A stretch of 6,283 nt of DNA from Clostridiales bacterium. Lineage in GTDB: Bacteria > Bacillota > Clostridia > Lachnospirales > Lachnospiraceae. A program made the position numbers and the translations under genes. The number at the start of each line of letters is the position of its first letter. The first letter of the stretch is position 1. The notes beneath the pieces were generated by a model. That model was not told the origin of the DNA. It saw only the letters and a list, made by a program, of their open reading frames with translations, and did not search any database. Below are positions 1 to 6,283 of the stretch, piece by piece. The stretch spans positions 1-6,283 of the forward strand of contig JAAZDA010000125.1 of assembly GCA_012512995.1 (NCBI GenBank), in the 5' to 3' direction.

Positions 1-606
1 ATATGTAGCACCGTCATAATCATAATAAATCGTAGGGTGGGATGCGTCCGTCGTCTCCCCGACTATGTCTCCGAGATAAACATTGTACGCGACCTGCTGA
101 ATTCTCAGGTCTTCAAGCTGCCAGTCCATCCCCACATTCGAAGGAAGCAGGCCCTTTATGCCATGGTCAAGTCTTACCGCTCCTGTTGTTGATGCCGCTT
201 CCGGGTTCGTTATGTAATGCTCGTTGCTGACCTGAGCATAGCTTCCGCCCTGCCTGACGGCGATTATGAATTTGCGGTTCAGGTTATCGCCCGAGACGTT
301 GAGATTAAGCGGGAAAGAAAAGCTTGCCGTGCTGCCGACCCTTGCAGTCGCGACGACCTCGCCGACCGGTCCGTCCTCATACACCTCATCAGCAAAAACA
401 TAATATTTCCCGTCATCGCTGGATGGAATGTTGCTCGATGATACAGTCACATTTACATTGCCGCCTGATATAAGACAGCTGTCAATCGACACCGTCCTTG
501 CCGCCGCGCTGGCCACAACAGTTGATACCGGCGCAGCAAATGCCGCTCCAAGGCAAAGTATTGCTCCCAGCAGTATGCCGAACGCAGTTTTCTTTGATAA
601 TCTCAT
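1..606 (-). CDS. Secreted protein, probable DUF5722 domain (N-terminal part, cut by window edge)
   Basis: Seen: an open frame of 202 codons from an ATG at 606 runs off the left edge, so the C-terminus is missing. Residues 1-24 form a Sec signal peptide, with basic RLSKK followed by a hydrophobic stretch of Gly, Ala, Leu and Ile. Cleavage is likely after AFA (24) or ASA (34). C18 does not sit in a good lipobox because Leu precedes it, so a lipoprotein is unlikely. Residues about 38-130 alternate polar and hydrophobic residues, are rich in Ser, Val, Asn and Gly, and read like an Ig-like beta-sandwich. From about residue 150 the pattern KGLLPP, then LRIQQVAYNVYLGDIVGE, resembles the start of DUF5722 proteins of Lachnospiraceae as I remember them. 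The biochemical role is unknown; an extracellular or cell-surface role, perhaps on carbohydrate, is only inference. The start is supported by AGAGAGG 10 nt upstream and by the signal peptide. It has its own candidate promoter and is probably not part of the sbcDC-dus unit. Confidence 0.8.
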   Translation of the reverse strand, partial: MRLSKKTAFGILLGAILCLGAAFAAPVSTVVASAAARTVSIDSCLISGGNVNVTVSSSNIPSSDDGKYYVFADEVYEDGPVGEVVATARVGSTASFSFPLNLNVSGDNLNRKFIIAVRQGGSYAQVSNEHYITNPEAASTTGAVRLDHGIKGLLPSNVGMDWQLEDLRIQQVAYNVYLGDIVGETTDASHPTIYYDYDGATY

Positions 607-616
607 AGTTTAAATT

Positions 617-623
617 CCTCTCT
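617..623 (-). promoter_or_regulatory. Ribosome binding site of the secreted protein gene
   Basis: On the minus strand this reads AGAGAGG, 10 nt before the ATG at 606. It supports that ATG, which also places the signal peptide exactly at the N-terminus. Confidence 0.65.
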
Positions 624-637
624 GGATGGTGCTTTTA

Positions 638-660
638 TGCAGTGATTTTCTTTGACTGCA
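638..660 (-). repeat. Inverted repeat (6-bp arms, 11-nt loop) in the leader of the secreted protein gene
   Basis: Perfect arms TGCAGT (638-643) and ACTGCA (655-660) enclose an A/T-rich 11-nt spacer. Two more bases, CC at 661-662, can pair with GG at 628-629 if the bases at 630-637 are bulged. On the minus strand the dyad is followed by TAAAAGC, not by a T run, so it is a poor intrinsic terminator for dus. It would lie just inside the transcript from the candidate promoter at 671-679, either as a 5' stem-loop or as an operator. Six-base arms can arise by chance. Confidence 0.4.
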
Positions 661-670
661 CCTGTTAATT

Positions 671-679
671 ATTCTAGCA
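671..679 (-). promoter_or_regulatory. Candidate extended -10 promoter for the secreted protein gene
   Basis: The minus strand reads TGCTAGAAT: an extended -10 TGn followed by TAGAAT, which matches TATAAT at five of six bases. No good -35 hexamer is seen 16-18 bp upstream, which an extended -10 can tolerate. Transcription would begin near 664 and give a leader of roughly 58 nt before the ATG at 606. The element begins only 17 nt past the dus stop codon, in the only intergenic space between the two genes. This is sequence matching only. Confidence 0.35.
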
Positions 680-696
680 TATCAATCTCTTCGGAG

Positions 697-1713
697 CTAC
701 CTGTATATATCGTATTTCCATGCATCGCTGTGCTCTCCAGACGCCTTTATCCTGCACTCATCGAAGAGTCTTCGCACAGCATTCTCATAATCATCTACGC
801 GTTTTGACACCAGTATTCTGTGTACATAAGGCTCACTGCCTTCAAATGATCTTCCCTCGTATGTCCAGATTTCCTTCATCTTATGGAGCACATTTACATC
901 GCTTCCAAATAGCTCTTTATATCCGGCATACAGCTTATCCGTATATGCCATCAGCGCCCCGCGGCCAAGCCTTTCGCCCCCGCGTATCTCACGCGCAAGC
1001 GCCGGGTCCGCAATAAGTCCCCGTCCCATCATGACAGCATAAATACGGTCTCCGAACTTCTTTGATATCCACTCATAGTCCCCCGCAGTTCTTATGTCCC
1101 CGTTGTAGCATACAGGATGTCTGCTCTCCTCAAGGCATGCGGCAAAACAATCGATGTCCGGTGTTCCTTCGTATGCCTGCTTCATGACTCTGGGATGAAT
1201 GATGACTCCTGATATCGGGTAACGATTGTAAACTCTTATTATGTCTCCGGCCTCTGATGGATCAGACACTCCTATCCTTGTTTTGACAGTTATGGATGTG
1301 TCAGTATTGCCGGCCTTCGACAGACCGTCGAAAGCTTCTTCAAAGAAAAGATCCAGCGCGTCAGTGTTCCTGAGGAACCCCGCGCCCTTCCCGCGTGATA
1401 CGACAGTTGCCGACGGGCATCCCAGGTTCAGGTTTACTTCCCTGTATCCTGATTCCGAAAGCTTCATTACTGCCCAGCAGAACGCCTCGGCGTTGTTGGT
1501 CATCACCTGGGGAATCACCTGAATGCCATCGTCAATGATAGTTTTGTTATTGAGCGGAGAATAATCCGCCCGCTCTTTGTTCTGAAATTTAAAATCCTGT
1601 CCGGCGCTGATAAACGGCGTATAGTAGGCATCGACGCCTCCAAAACAGGTGTGATGCAGGTTCCTGTACGTATACCCGGTCAGTCCTTCCATTGGTGCAA
1701 AAAGGAGCTTCAT
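697..1713 (-). CDS. dus: tRNA-dihydrouridine synthase family protein (FMN-dependent)
   Basis: The family reduces uridines in tRNA to dihydrouridine with FMN and NADPH in the cytoplasm. Counting from the ATG at 1713 (338 aa, normal family length), the sequence shows a TIM-barrel flavoenzyme: FAPMEGLTGYTYRN at 5-18 (first strand and FMN site), NLNLGCPS at 94-101 with C99 as the catalytic cysteine, GKGAGFL at 108-114, VKTRIG at 143-148 (K144), IHPRVMKQAYEG at 172-183, YNGDI at 203-207, and MMGRGLIADPAL at 228-239, which binds the FMN phosphate. About 90 C-terminal residues form the tRNA-binding helical region. The subfamily and target uridine cannot be fixed from sequence; HPR with Q and GRG...DP is compatible with DusC-like or other bacterial Dus. 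GGAGG lies at 1725-1729, 11 nt before this ATG. A TTG at 1719 in the same frame would add MK, sits 5 nt from the Shine-Dalgarno and overlaps the sbcC stop by 4 nt. I prefer the ATG because family members begin with the MKL-FAPMEG pattern. It is the last gene of the sbcD-sbcC-dus run. Confidence 0.95.
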   Translation of the reverse strand: MKLLFAPMEGLTGYTYRNLHHTCFGGVDAYYTPFISAGQDFKFQNKERADYSPLNNKTIIDDGIQVIPQVMTNNAEAFCWAVMKLSESGYREVNLNLGCPSATVVSRGKGAGFLRNTDALDLFFEEAFDGLSKAGNTDTSITVKTRIGVSDPSEAGDIIRVYNRYPISGVIIHPRVMKQAYEGTPDIDCFAACLEESRHPVCYNGDIRTAGDYEWISKKFGDRIYAVMMGRGLIADPALAREIRGGERLGRGALMAYTDKLYAGYKELFGSDVNVLHKMKEIWTYEGRSFEGSEPYVHRILVSKRVDDYENAVRRLFDECRIKASGEHSDAWKYDIYR

Positions 1714-1715
1714 TT

Positions 1716-4700
1716 TCAACTGATCCTCCAGGCAGTGTGGCTGCCTTCATCATCTCTTGTCACGATCAGCTGATCTTCGATTTCCTGCTTGAGTTCCGTC
1801 ACGTGTGAGATTATCCCGATGAGCTTTGATCCTTCAGCCATCTCAACAAGCACCTTTACCGCCTGCTCCCTTGATCTGTCATCAAGAGATCCGAAACCCT
1901 CGTCAATGAACAGTATGTCAAGGTTTACCGAGGACGAGCTCTCCTTTATCCTGTCAGCCATTCCAAGAGCCAGTGACAGAGCCGCCATAAATGATTCGCC
2001 GCCTGAAAGTGTCATAACATCACGTTCCGTCCCGGTGACAAATGAATAGACCATGAGATCGAGTCCTCTGTTCCTGCCCTCTCCGGCTCTTTCAATATCT
2101 ACCATGCGGAGCTCGAACTGGCCGGCAGTCATTGCCGTGAACCTTCTGTTCGCGCTGCGCAGTATTCTTTCAAGATGATAGCGCTGCACATATGTCTCCA
2201 GATCCATCCTGCTTCCTGAGACTTTTCCCGACACCCTTCCATACAGGCGGTTCACCCTGTCATATTCAGCTGTGGCTTTCTTTATCTTCTCTCCGCCCGG
2301 AGAGAGTCTTTCATAAATACTCCTGTTGTTTCGTCTTTCGGCTTCAAGCGCAGCTGCGCTGTCAGAGGCTGCGCTATAGGCAGCATCTGCCGCGGCTACA
2401 TCTCCTGCGATCTGTTCCATATCAGGTCTCGGCCTTTTGTTTATGGCCTTTAGCGCTGCGTCCTTCAGCGTGCCCGCCGCAGTTTTCCTTCTGTCAAAAT
2501 CCGCGCACTCTTTTCTCAGTTCTTCTGTTTCTTCGCGTCCGTGCTTCGCTGTTATCTCTTTCCATTCGACCTCTGTCATATTTTTTTCATTCATAATGTT
2601 CTCATATGACTTTTGCCGTCCGGAAAGTTCCTGCTCATGAAGCGGAATGTCCTTTTTATACTGCTCAATGAGAGCCGTCACGGAATCCCTTGCGTTCCTT
2701 GCAGCTTCAAGCTCCTTCTTTGCCGCCTTCAAGGCAGTATCCTTTTCATTCAAAACAAGTTCTGCCGCCTTAAGTGCATCGGCAGCTTCCTGCTCTGTGC
2801 CAAAATCCTTTGTTCCCTCAATGCTCGAAAGTGCGCTCCTTGCGCGCTCGTATTCTCCTGATGATATAGCAGCTGTTTCAGACAGTTTACCAAAGACCTC
2901 TTTAAGCCTGCTTCTTTCGCTGTCTGCGCCCGCCAGTTTTTCAGTCAGCTCTTTTTTCTCCTTCGCTGCAGCTTTGAGACGGGTCTCATTCCTCTCAAGC
3001 TCAGCCTTCGAATCTGACAGGATCCTGCTGTATTCTTTCGGAGATGACGCAGTGCTGACTTCCTCAGGTGCTTCTCCCTTGTAGTATTCTCCTATCTGCT
3101 TCACAAGCGCATTTGCTGCATCATCATATCTGTTCTTTTTCTCTTTAAGGGCAGCAGAGGCCGATCCCGCCTTTACCGACGCTTCCTCCTGTTTGCTCCC
3201 GAGGCCCTTTTGCTTTTCTTCCTCCGCATTAAGCATATCCTCGCTCACGCTCTCTTCATTGCCTGAGATACGGCACGGCGAAGGATGCTCCGTGGAACCG
3301 CAGACAGGGCAGGGCTTTCCCGCCACCAGTCCCTGCGCAAGTATCCCTGCCTGTCCGTCAAGAAAGCGGCTTCTCATAGCAGAATATTTAATGCTCTCAG
3401 CTTCGTACTCATCTCTTGCATCTTTATAGCCGGACGATGCTATTATCGCAGCTCTCTCCTGCTTTTCGGCATCATTTCCCAGCTCTGAAAGAACACCGGC
3501 CTCCTCAAGAAGTCTCGATATTTCCTTAATTCTGACATTCCATATAGTGAGTTCCTCATCAGCACCGGCAAGTATCGCGCTTCTTGCTCTCCACTCTTTC
3601 TCTTTTTCGTCAAAACGTTCCTGCCCGCTCTTAGCCTTTTCAAGCGCCCTTTCATCGGCGCTCTTCTTCTGCTCTGCATTCTCGAGCGCCTTTTTGGCGA
3701 TACTCAGCCTTGAGAATGTCTCCTCAGCTTTCCTTACACGTTCTTCAACCTTGCTGAAATTGCTGCGTTCCGCATCACAGACCTTCGACGCATCAATCTC
3801 GGCATGTTCTTTTTCATCGGCGGCATCAGTAATTTCCGGAAGTTTTGTCATCTGCTCTGACAGCGATTTCTTTTCCAGATCGAGCGATTTCATGGCCGCT
3901 TCATAAAGGGCGTACACCGATCGTATTTCATACGATACGGTTATCTGTTTTTCAAGCATTCTCTTTTTATCTGTCTCCTGCTCTATTGCGGCAAGTGCAG
4001 CGAGTTCAGTCTCAGCCTGGCCGAGCTGAAGATAACTACCTGTAAGATCCTTTGCCGTCGACTCGACGCCTTTCTTTGTATCGCGCTCAGCTTTGAGTTT
4101 ATCGCGCAAAACTGCAGCCTTACTGCATTTGTCATCTTCAAATGCTGTCAGATCTTTCAGTTCCGATATGAAATCAGGAATGCCCGAGAGTATCCCTTTA
4201 CCTATCATATCTTTCAGTTCCTGCAGCTTCGATCCGTGCCTGTAATCAGCTGGGATTTCCAGACCCTGCACCAGTGCCACACATTCAGCCCTCGCAGCTG
4301 AAAGAACGTTCTCGCCTTCCCTCTTCATGTCCGCAAGTCTGTTCGTTATATCATCATATATGGCTGTTCCAAATAATTTTCTGAATATTTCTTTCCTGCT
4401 GTCGGACTTCGCGCGGAGAAGCTCCATGAATTCGCCCTGCGCTATCATTGCCACCTGCATGAACTGGCTCTTGCTAAGGCCCACTATTTCTCTGAGCTTA
4501 TCATCTGTACCCTTAGGCTCATACTCTTTGCCATCAGGCATTATGAGGCTTACATACCCCTGGATCTCTCTTGTCCCTGTGCCCTTATTCGCACCACGCT
4601 CTATCTTCTTTTTGTGGCGCGGGACGCGCTTTACCGTGTACTCATCTGTGCTCCCGCCTCTTTCATTCGTAAAAACAAGTTCAACATAAGGTTCCACATC

Positions 4701-4922
4701 TATATCGGCGTACTGGCTCTGCAGAATTGTCCCTGTCTTTGTATACTCCTCTGAGCCCGCTTCGCCGTACAGAGCAAATACTATTGCATCGAAAACAGTA
4801 GTTTTGCCGGCTCCCGTATCACCTGTTATAAGAAAAAGATTCTGAGCTGTCTTTGTGAAATCTATATCGGTCTTTGCGGCATATGAGCCGAAGGCCTGCA
4901 TTGTAAGTCTCCGGGGACGCAT
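1716..4922 (-). CDS. sbcC: SbcC, Rad50-like ATPase subunit of the SbcCD nuclease
   Basis: SbcC drives the SbcCD complex, which cleaves DNA hairpins and trims blocked double-strand ends during repair and recombination in the cytoplasm. The protein is 1068 aa, near the E. coli size (about 1048). Seen in order: N-terminal ABC half with Walker A GDTGAGKTT at 34-42 (K40), Q-loop AQGEF with Q162, then a long Glu/Lys/Ala-rich coiled coil from about 190 to 500. The zinc hook CPVC follows at 538-541, with both cysteines intact and placed at mid-protein; it dimerises two SbcC arms through Zn. The return coiled coil spans about 570-900. The C-terminal ABC half has signature LSGGE at 972-976, Walker B LDILFIDE at 1001-1008 with catalytic E1008, D-loop SLDD at about 1012-1015, and switch His H1040 in ISHVTE. 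No motif is missing and there is no frameshift. The ATG at 4922 follows the sbcD stop with no gap, and its Shine-Dalgarno lies inside sbcD, so translation is probably coupled to SbcD, its obligate partner. Confidence 0.98.
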   Translation of the reverse strand: MRPRRLTMQAFGSYAAKTDIDFTKTAQNLFLITGDTGAGKTTVFDAIVFALYGEAGSEEYTKTGTILQSQYADIDVEPYVELVFTNERGGSTDEYTVKRVPRHKKKIERGANKGTGTREIQGYVSLIMPDGKEYEPKGTDDKLREIVGLSKSQFMQVAMIAQGEFMELLRAKSDSRKEIFRKLFGTAIYDDITNRLADMKREGENVLSAARAECVALVQGLEIPADYRHGSKLQELKDMIGKGILSGIPDFISELKDLTAFEDDKCSKAAVLRDKLKAERDTKKGVESTAKDLTGSYLQLGQAETELAALAAIEQETDKKRMLEKQITVSYEIRSVYALYEAAMKSLDLEKKSLSEQMTKLPEITDAADEKEHAEIDASKVCDAERSNFSKVEERVRKAEETFSRLSIAKKALENAEQKKSADERALEKAKSGQERFDEKEKEWRARSAILAGADEELTIWNVRIKEISRLLEEAGVLSELGNDAEKQERAAIIASSGYKDARDEYEAESIKYSAMRSRFLDGQAGILAQGLVAGKPCPVCGSTEHPSPCRISGNEESVSEDMLNAEEEKQKGLGSKQEEASVKAGSASAALKEKKNRYDDAANALVKQIGEYYKGEAPEEVSTASSPKEYSRILSDSKAELERNETRLKAAAKEKKELTEKLAGADSERSRLKEVFGKLSETAAISSGEYERARSALSSIEGTKDFGTEQEAADALKAAELVLNEKDTALKAAKKELEAARNARDSVTALIEQYKKDIPLHEQELSGRQKSYENIMNEKNMTEVEWKEITAKHGREETEELRKECADFDRRKTAAGTLKDAALKAINKRPRPDMEQIAGDVAAADAAYSAASDSAAALEAERRNNRSIYERLSPGGEKIKKATAEYDRVNRLYGRVSGKVSGSRMDLETYVQRYHLERILRSANRRFTAMTAGQFELRMVDIERAGEGRNRGLDLMVYSFVTGTERDVMTLSGGESFMAALSLALGMADRIKESSSSVNLDILFIDEGFGSLDDRSREQAVKVLVEMAEGSKLIGIISHVTELKQEIEDQLIVTRDDEGSHTAWRIS
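1725..1729 (-). promoter_or_regulatory. Ribosome binding site of dus, inside the end of sbcC
   Basis: The minus strand reads GGAGG within the last codons of sbcC. It stands 11 nt from the ATG at 1713 and 5 nt from an in-frame TTG at 1719. The spacing does not cleanly decide between them: 11 is slightly long and 5 slightly short. Codon strength and the family N-terminus favour the ATG. Confidence 0.7.
3916..3941. repeat. Near-perfect hairpin inside sbcC
   Basis: Left arm 3916-3926 (ACCGATCGTAT) pairs with 3930-3941 (ATACGATACGGT) across a 3-nt loop at 3927-3929, with one unpaired A at 3937. This gives 11 base pairs, 7 of them uninterrupted next to the loop. In sbcC it encodes part of the sequence TVSYEIRSVY near residues 328-337, in the coiled-coil region. 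It is not followed by a T run on either strand, so it is not an intrinsic terminator. No function is evident. Confidence 0.6.
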
Positions 4923-6104
4923 TTATGTTGCCTCCTTCACGCTGTTTATCACATCGCTCATGATCTTTCTGTAATCGTCATCAATTTCCGGATAAAACAA
5001 GCAGCACAGTTCAAAGGGATCCGGCGCCGTGCCTGTTCCCGCTGCCAAATCACTGTCGCCTATATCAGTTGCATGTCTTTCTGATTCACGCCTTATCTCA
5101 AGGAGATACGGAAATGCATCATGCAGTCTGTCCTTCATGTCAAACACATCATGCTCGACCTTATCCGTAAGCACTACAGAAACGTAGTCATCACATTTGT
5201 CCGCAAGGACTTCATCAAGGGTTCCTCGAATCACCTTTACCTGTCTTAACGGTTCCAACGGAAGCACCGTCGTATTTATATAATCATGCTTGTCGAGGCC
5301 GCTTGTTTTGCCGGTCATCTCGACCATCACGACGCCTTTGGCCTGCCCGGCTTCGCTGACGGAAGAGCATAGAGGTGTGCCACAGTATCTGGCAAAATCG
5401 CTGCCGACCTTCATCGGTTTATGAATATGCCCCAGTGCACAGTAATCAAAACTACTTATCGCGTCCGCAGTGACTTCATCTATGTTGCCGACCGTCCTTG
5501 TCTCTGAGTCCATACGCTCTATATCCCCGGCTTTTTTGCCCGCAGGAAGATAAAACTGATGGCTCACCAGAACATTTCGTTCCGATGTATCGACATCCTC
5601 ACGCGCTATGAGACGGTGCAGAGTCTCATTATACGAAAAACTGTTCCCGTTTTCGTCAGTTCCGACGACCTGTCTTACCATAGAAGGTCTGACAAAAGGA
5701 AGAAGATAAAAATTCACGTTCCCATACGCATCGCGGAGCGTGACTTTTTCCATGTGGTCATCCTCATTTACCGGCGGCACTCCTATCATATAGACATTCT
5801 GCCTTGAAAGCAGTCCGCGAAAACAGTTCACTCTCTGCGCACTGTCATGATTGCCGCTTATCATCATGATCGCGGCATCAGGAACAGCCTTCCTGAGATC
5901 ATTTATGAACTTGTCGAAGACCCGGACAGCATCGGCAGATGGCACAGCTTTGTCATATATGTCACCTGCTATCACGACTGCGTCCGGCTTATACTGTGCT
6001 GCCAGATCTGAAATTTTGCCGAATATGTACTTCTGATCTTCTTCAAGATCACGATTTATGAGCTTAAGCCCGATATGAAGATCCGAGATATGAAAGAATT
6101 TCAT
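4923..6104 (-). CDS. sbcD: SbcD, Mre11-like exonuclease/endonuclease subunit of SbcCD
   Basis: SbcD is the Mn-dependent nuclease of the SbcCD complex, giving ATP-dependent 3'-5' exonuclease and hairpin endonuclease activity together with SbcC. The 393-aa length is typical. The calcineurin-type phosphoesterase core is complete: ISDLHIG at 6-12 (metal ligands D8 and H10), AGDIYD at 46-51 (D48), SGNHD at 83-87 (N85, catalytic H86), SHQF with H182, and GHIHKP at 225-230 (H226, H228). Residues from about 285 onward, beginning LEPLRQVKVIRGTLDEV, form the C-terminal capping domain that helps bind DNA and contacts the SbcC coiled coil. The ATG at 6104 has GGAG 5 nt upstream and puts the first metal motif at the usual distance from the N-terminus. 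The gene lies 38 bp after a thrH-like gene with no terminator or strong promoter seen between them, and its TAA stop abuts the sbcC ATG. Confidence 0.98.
   Translation of the reverse strand: MKFFHISDLHIGLKLINRDLEEDQKYIFGKISDLAAQYKPDAVVIAGDIYDKAVPSADAVRVFDKFINDLRKAVPDAAIMMISGNHDSAQRVNCFRGLLSRQNVYMIGVPPVNEDDHMEKVTLRDAYGNVNFYLLPFVRPSMVRQVVGTDENGNSFSYNETLHRLIAREDVDTSERNVLVSHQFYLPAGKKAGDIERMDSETRTVGNIDEVTADAISSFDYCALGHIHKPMKVGSDFARYCGTPLCSSVSEAGQAKGVVMVEMTGKTSGLDKHDYINTTVLPLEPLRQVKVIRGTLDEVLADKCDDYVSVVLTDKVEHDVFDMKDRLHDAFPYLLEIRRESERHATDIGDSDLAAGTGTAPDPFELCCLFYPEIDDDYRKIMSDVINSVKEAT
4931..4937 (-). promoter_or_regulatory. Ribosome binding site of sbcC, inside the end of sbcD
   Basis: The minus strand reads AAGGAGG, 8 nt from the sbcC ATG at 4922, and encodes the Lys-Glu codons near the end of sbcD. 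It is a near-ideal site. Because it lies in translated sequence, ribosomes finishing sbcD would expose it or re-initiate there, which helps balance the two subunits. Confidence 0.85.
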
Positions 6105-6142
6105 AATTTCTCCAAAACACGTCTTACCGATATGTTCCTGTC

Positions 6143-6283
6143 TTACTTCATTTCCATCGCCGATCTGATTCCTGCCATAAGCTCATCATATGTTTCGAAT
6201 GACGGCAGTTCAGGATAGTCTGCTCTGATCTTATCTGTTGTTTTGAAAAGAAACCCCGCCCTGCTCGCTTGTATCATTGCAAG
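6143..6283 (-). CDS. thrH: C-terminal end of a HAD-family phosphatase, ThrH-like (cut by window edge)
   Basis: Only the last 46 codons and the TAA (6145-6143) are present; the start lies beyond the right edge. The tail includes ASRAGFLFKTTDKIRADYP followed by ELPSFETYDELMAGIRSA. This closely follows the ending I know from ThrH proteins, in which an A-x-AGILF segment leads to a P/D-x-V-I-x-E-(F/Y)-P-x-(F/L)-P stretch and then T(Y/F)(D/E)(E/D)L. ThrH is a small HAD enzyme (about 205 aa) that dephosphorylates phosphoserine in serine synthesis and can transfer phosphate to homoserine. The HAD catalytic motifs (DxD and others) are outside the window and cannot be checked, so another serine-phosphatase-like HAD protein is possible. 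It is upstream of sbcD on the same strand and may share its transcript. Confidence 0.7.
   Translation of the reverse strand, partial: LAMIQASRAGFLFKTTDKIRADYPELPSFETYDELMAGIRSAMEMK

Noticed and set aside
217..613. Two plus-strand open frames across the secreted protein gene
   Set aside because: The minus-strand reading has a signal peptide, ribosome binding site and family-like sequence over the same bases; the plus-strand frames have none of these.
607..696. Intrinsic terminator for the sbcD-sbcC-dus unit
   Set aside because: No GC-rich stem followed by a T run is present on the minus strand. The only dyad, at 638-660, is followed by TAAAAGC.
2647..3084. 145-codon open frame on the plus strand, opposite sbcC, rich in Ser, Phe and Ala
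   Set aside because: It is antisense to the Lys/Glu/Ala-rich coiled coil of SbcC. The Ser/Phe/Leu bias is what complementing such codons produces; there is no ribosome binding site or recognisable domain.
4327..4689. 120-codon plus-strand frame opposite the N-terminal ATPase part of sbcC
   Set aside because: It is the complement of a conserved, motif-bearing SbcC region (Q-loop), with no protein family resemblance of its own.
6131..6142. GAACATAT on the minus strand before sbcD, resembling the left half of a LexA (SOS) box
   Set aside because: The second half reads CGGT instead of GTTC or similar, so the dyad is missing. A half-site of this length is not enough to claim SOS control.
6121..6146. 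Direct repeat GTCTTAC at 6121-6127 and 6140-6146 in the thrH-sbcD gap
   Set aside because: It is only 7 bp, one copy overlaps the thrH stop codon, and it is not part of a larger array. Chance is the simplest explanation.

Overview
The window looks like a Gram-positive anaerobe of the class Clostridia, most likely Lachnospiraceae. The reasons are a mid-range GC content (about half by eye), strong AGGAGG-type ribosome binding sites, the sbcD-sbcC order with very tight spacing, a ThrH-type phosphatase, and a secreted protein of a type I associate with that family. This is inference from style and remembered family members; no genus can be assigned.

Every gene I can support lies on the minus strand, so transcription runs from high to low coordinates. 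In transcription order: (1) 6283-6143, the last 46 codons of a HAD-family gene whose C-terminus resembles ThrH (phosphoserine phosphatase / homoserine phosphotransferase); (2) a 38-bp gap; (3) 6104-4923, sbcD, the Mre11-like nuclease; (4) 4922-1716, sbcC, the Rad50-like SMC ATPase, whose ATG directly abuts the sbcD stop codon; (5) 1713-697, a tRNA-dihydrouridine synthase that starts 2 nt after the sbcC stop, or overlaps it by 4 nt if the TTG start is used; (6) a 90-bp intergenic region with a candidate extended -10 promoter and a dyad; (7) 606-1, the first 202 codons of a secreted protein with a signal peptide, an Ig-like N-terminal region and the probable beginning of a DUF5722 domain, cut by the window edge.

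SbcD and SbcC form the SbcCD complex, an ATP-driven nuclease that opens DNA hairpins and processes blocked double-strand ends. All core motifs of both subunits are intact. The spacing implies that sbcD, sbcC and dus are read from one message with translational coupling. The dihydrouridine synthase has no obvious functional link to the nuclease and is probably a passenger in the operon. The secreted protein appears to be a separate transcription unit.

I found no tRNA or rRNA gene, IS element, CRISPR array, phage gene or convincing intrinsic terminator, and no sign of a new multi-gene system. The points most worth checking are the uncharacterised secreted protein, a strong hairpin inside sbcC, and the 5' UTR dyad ahead of the secreted protein gene.
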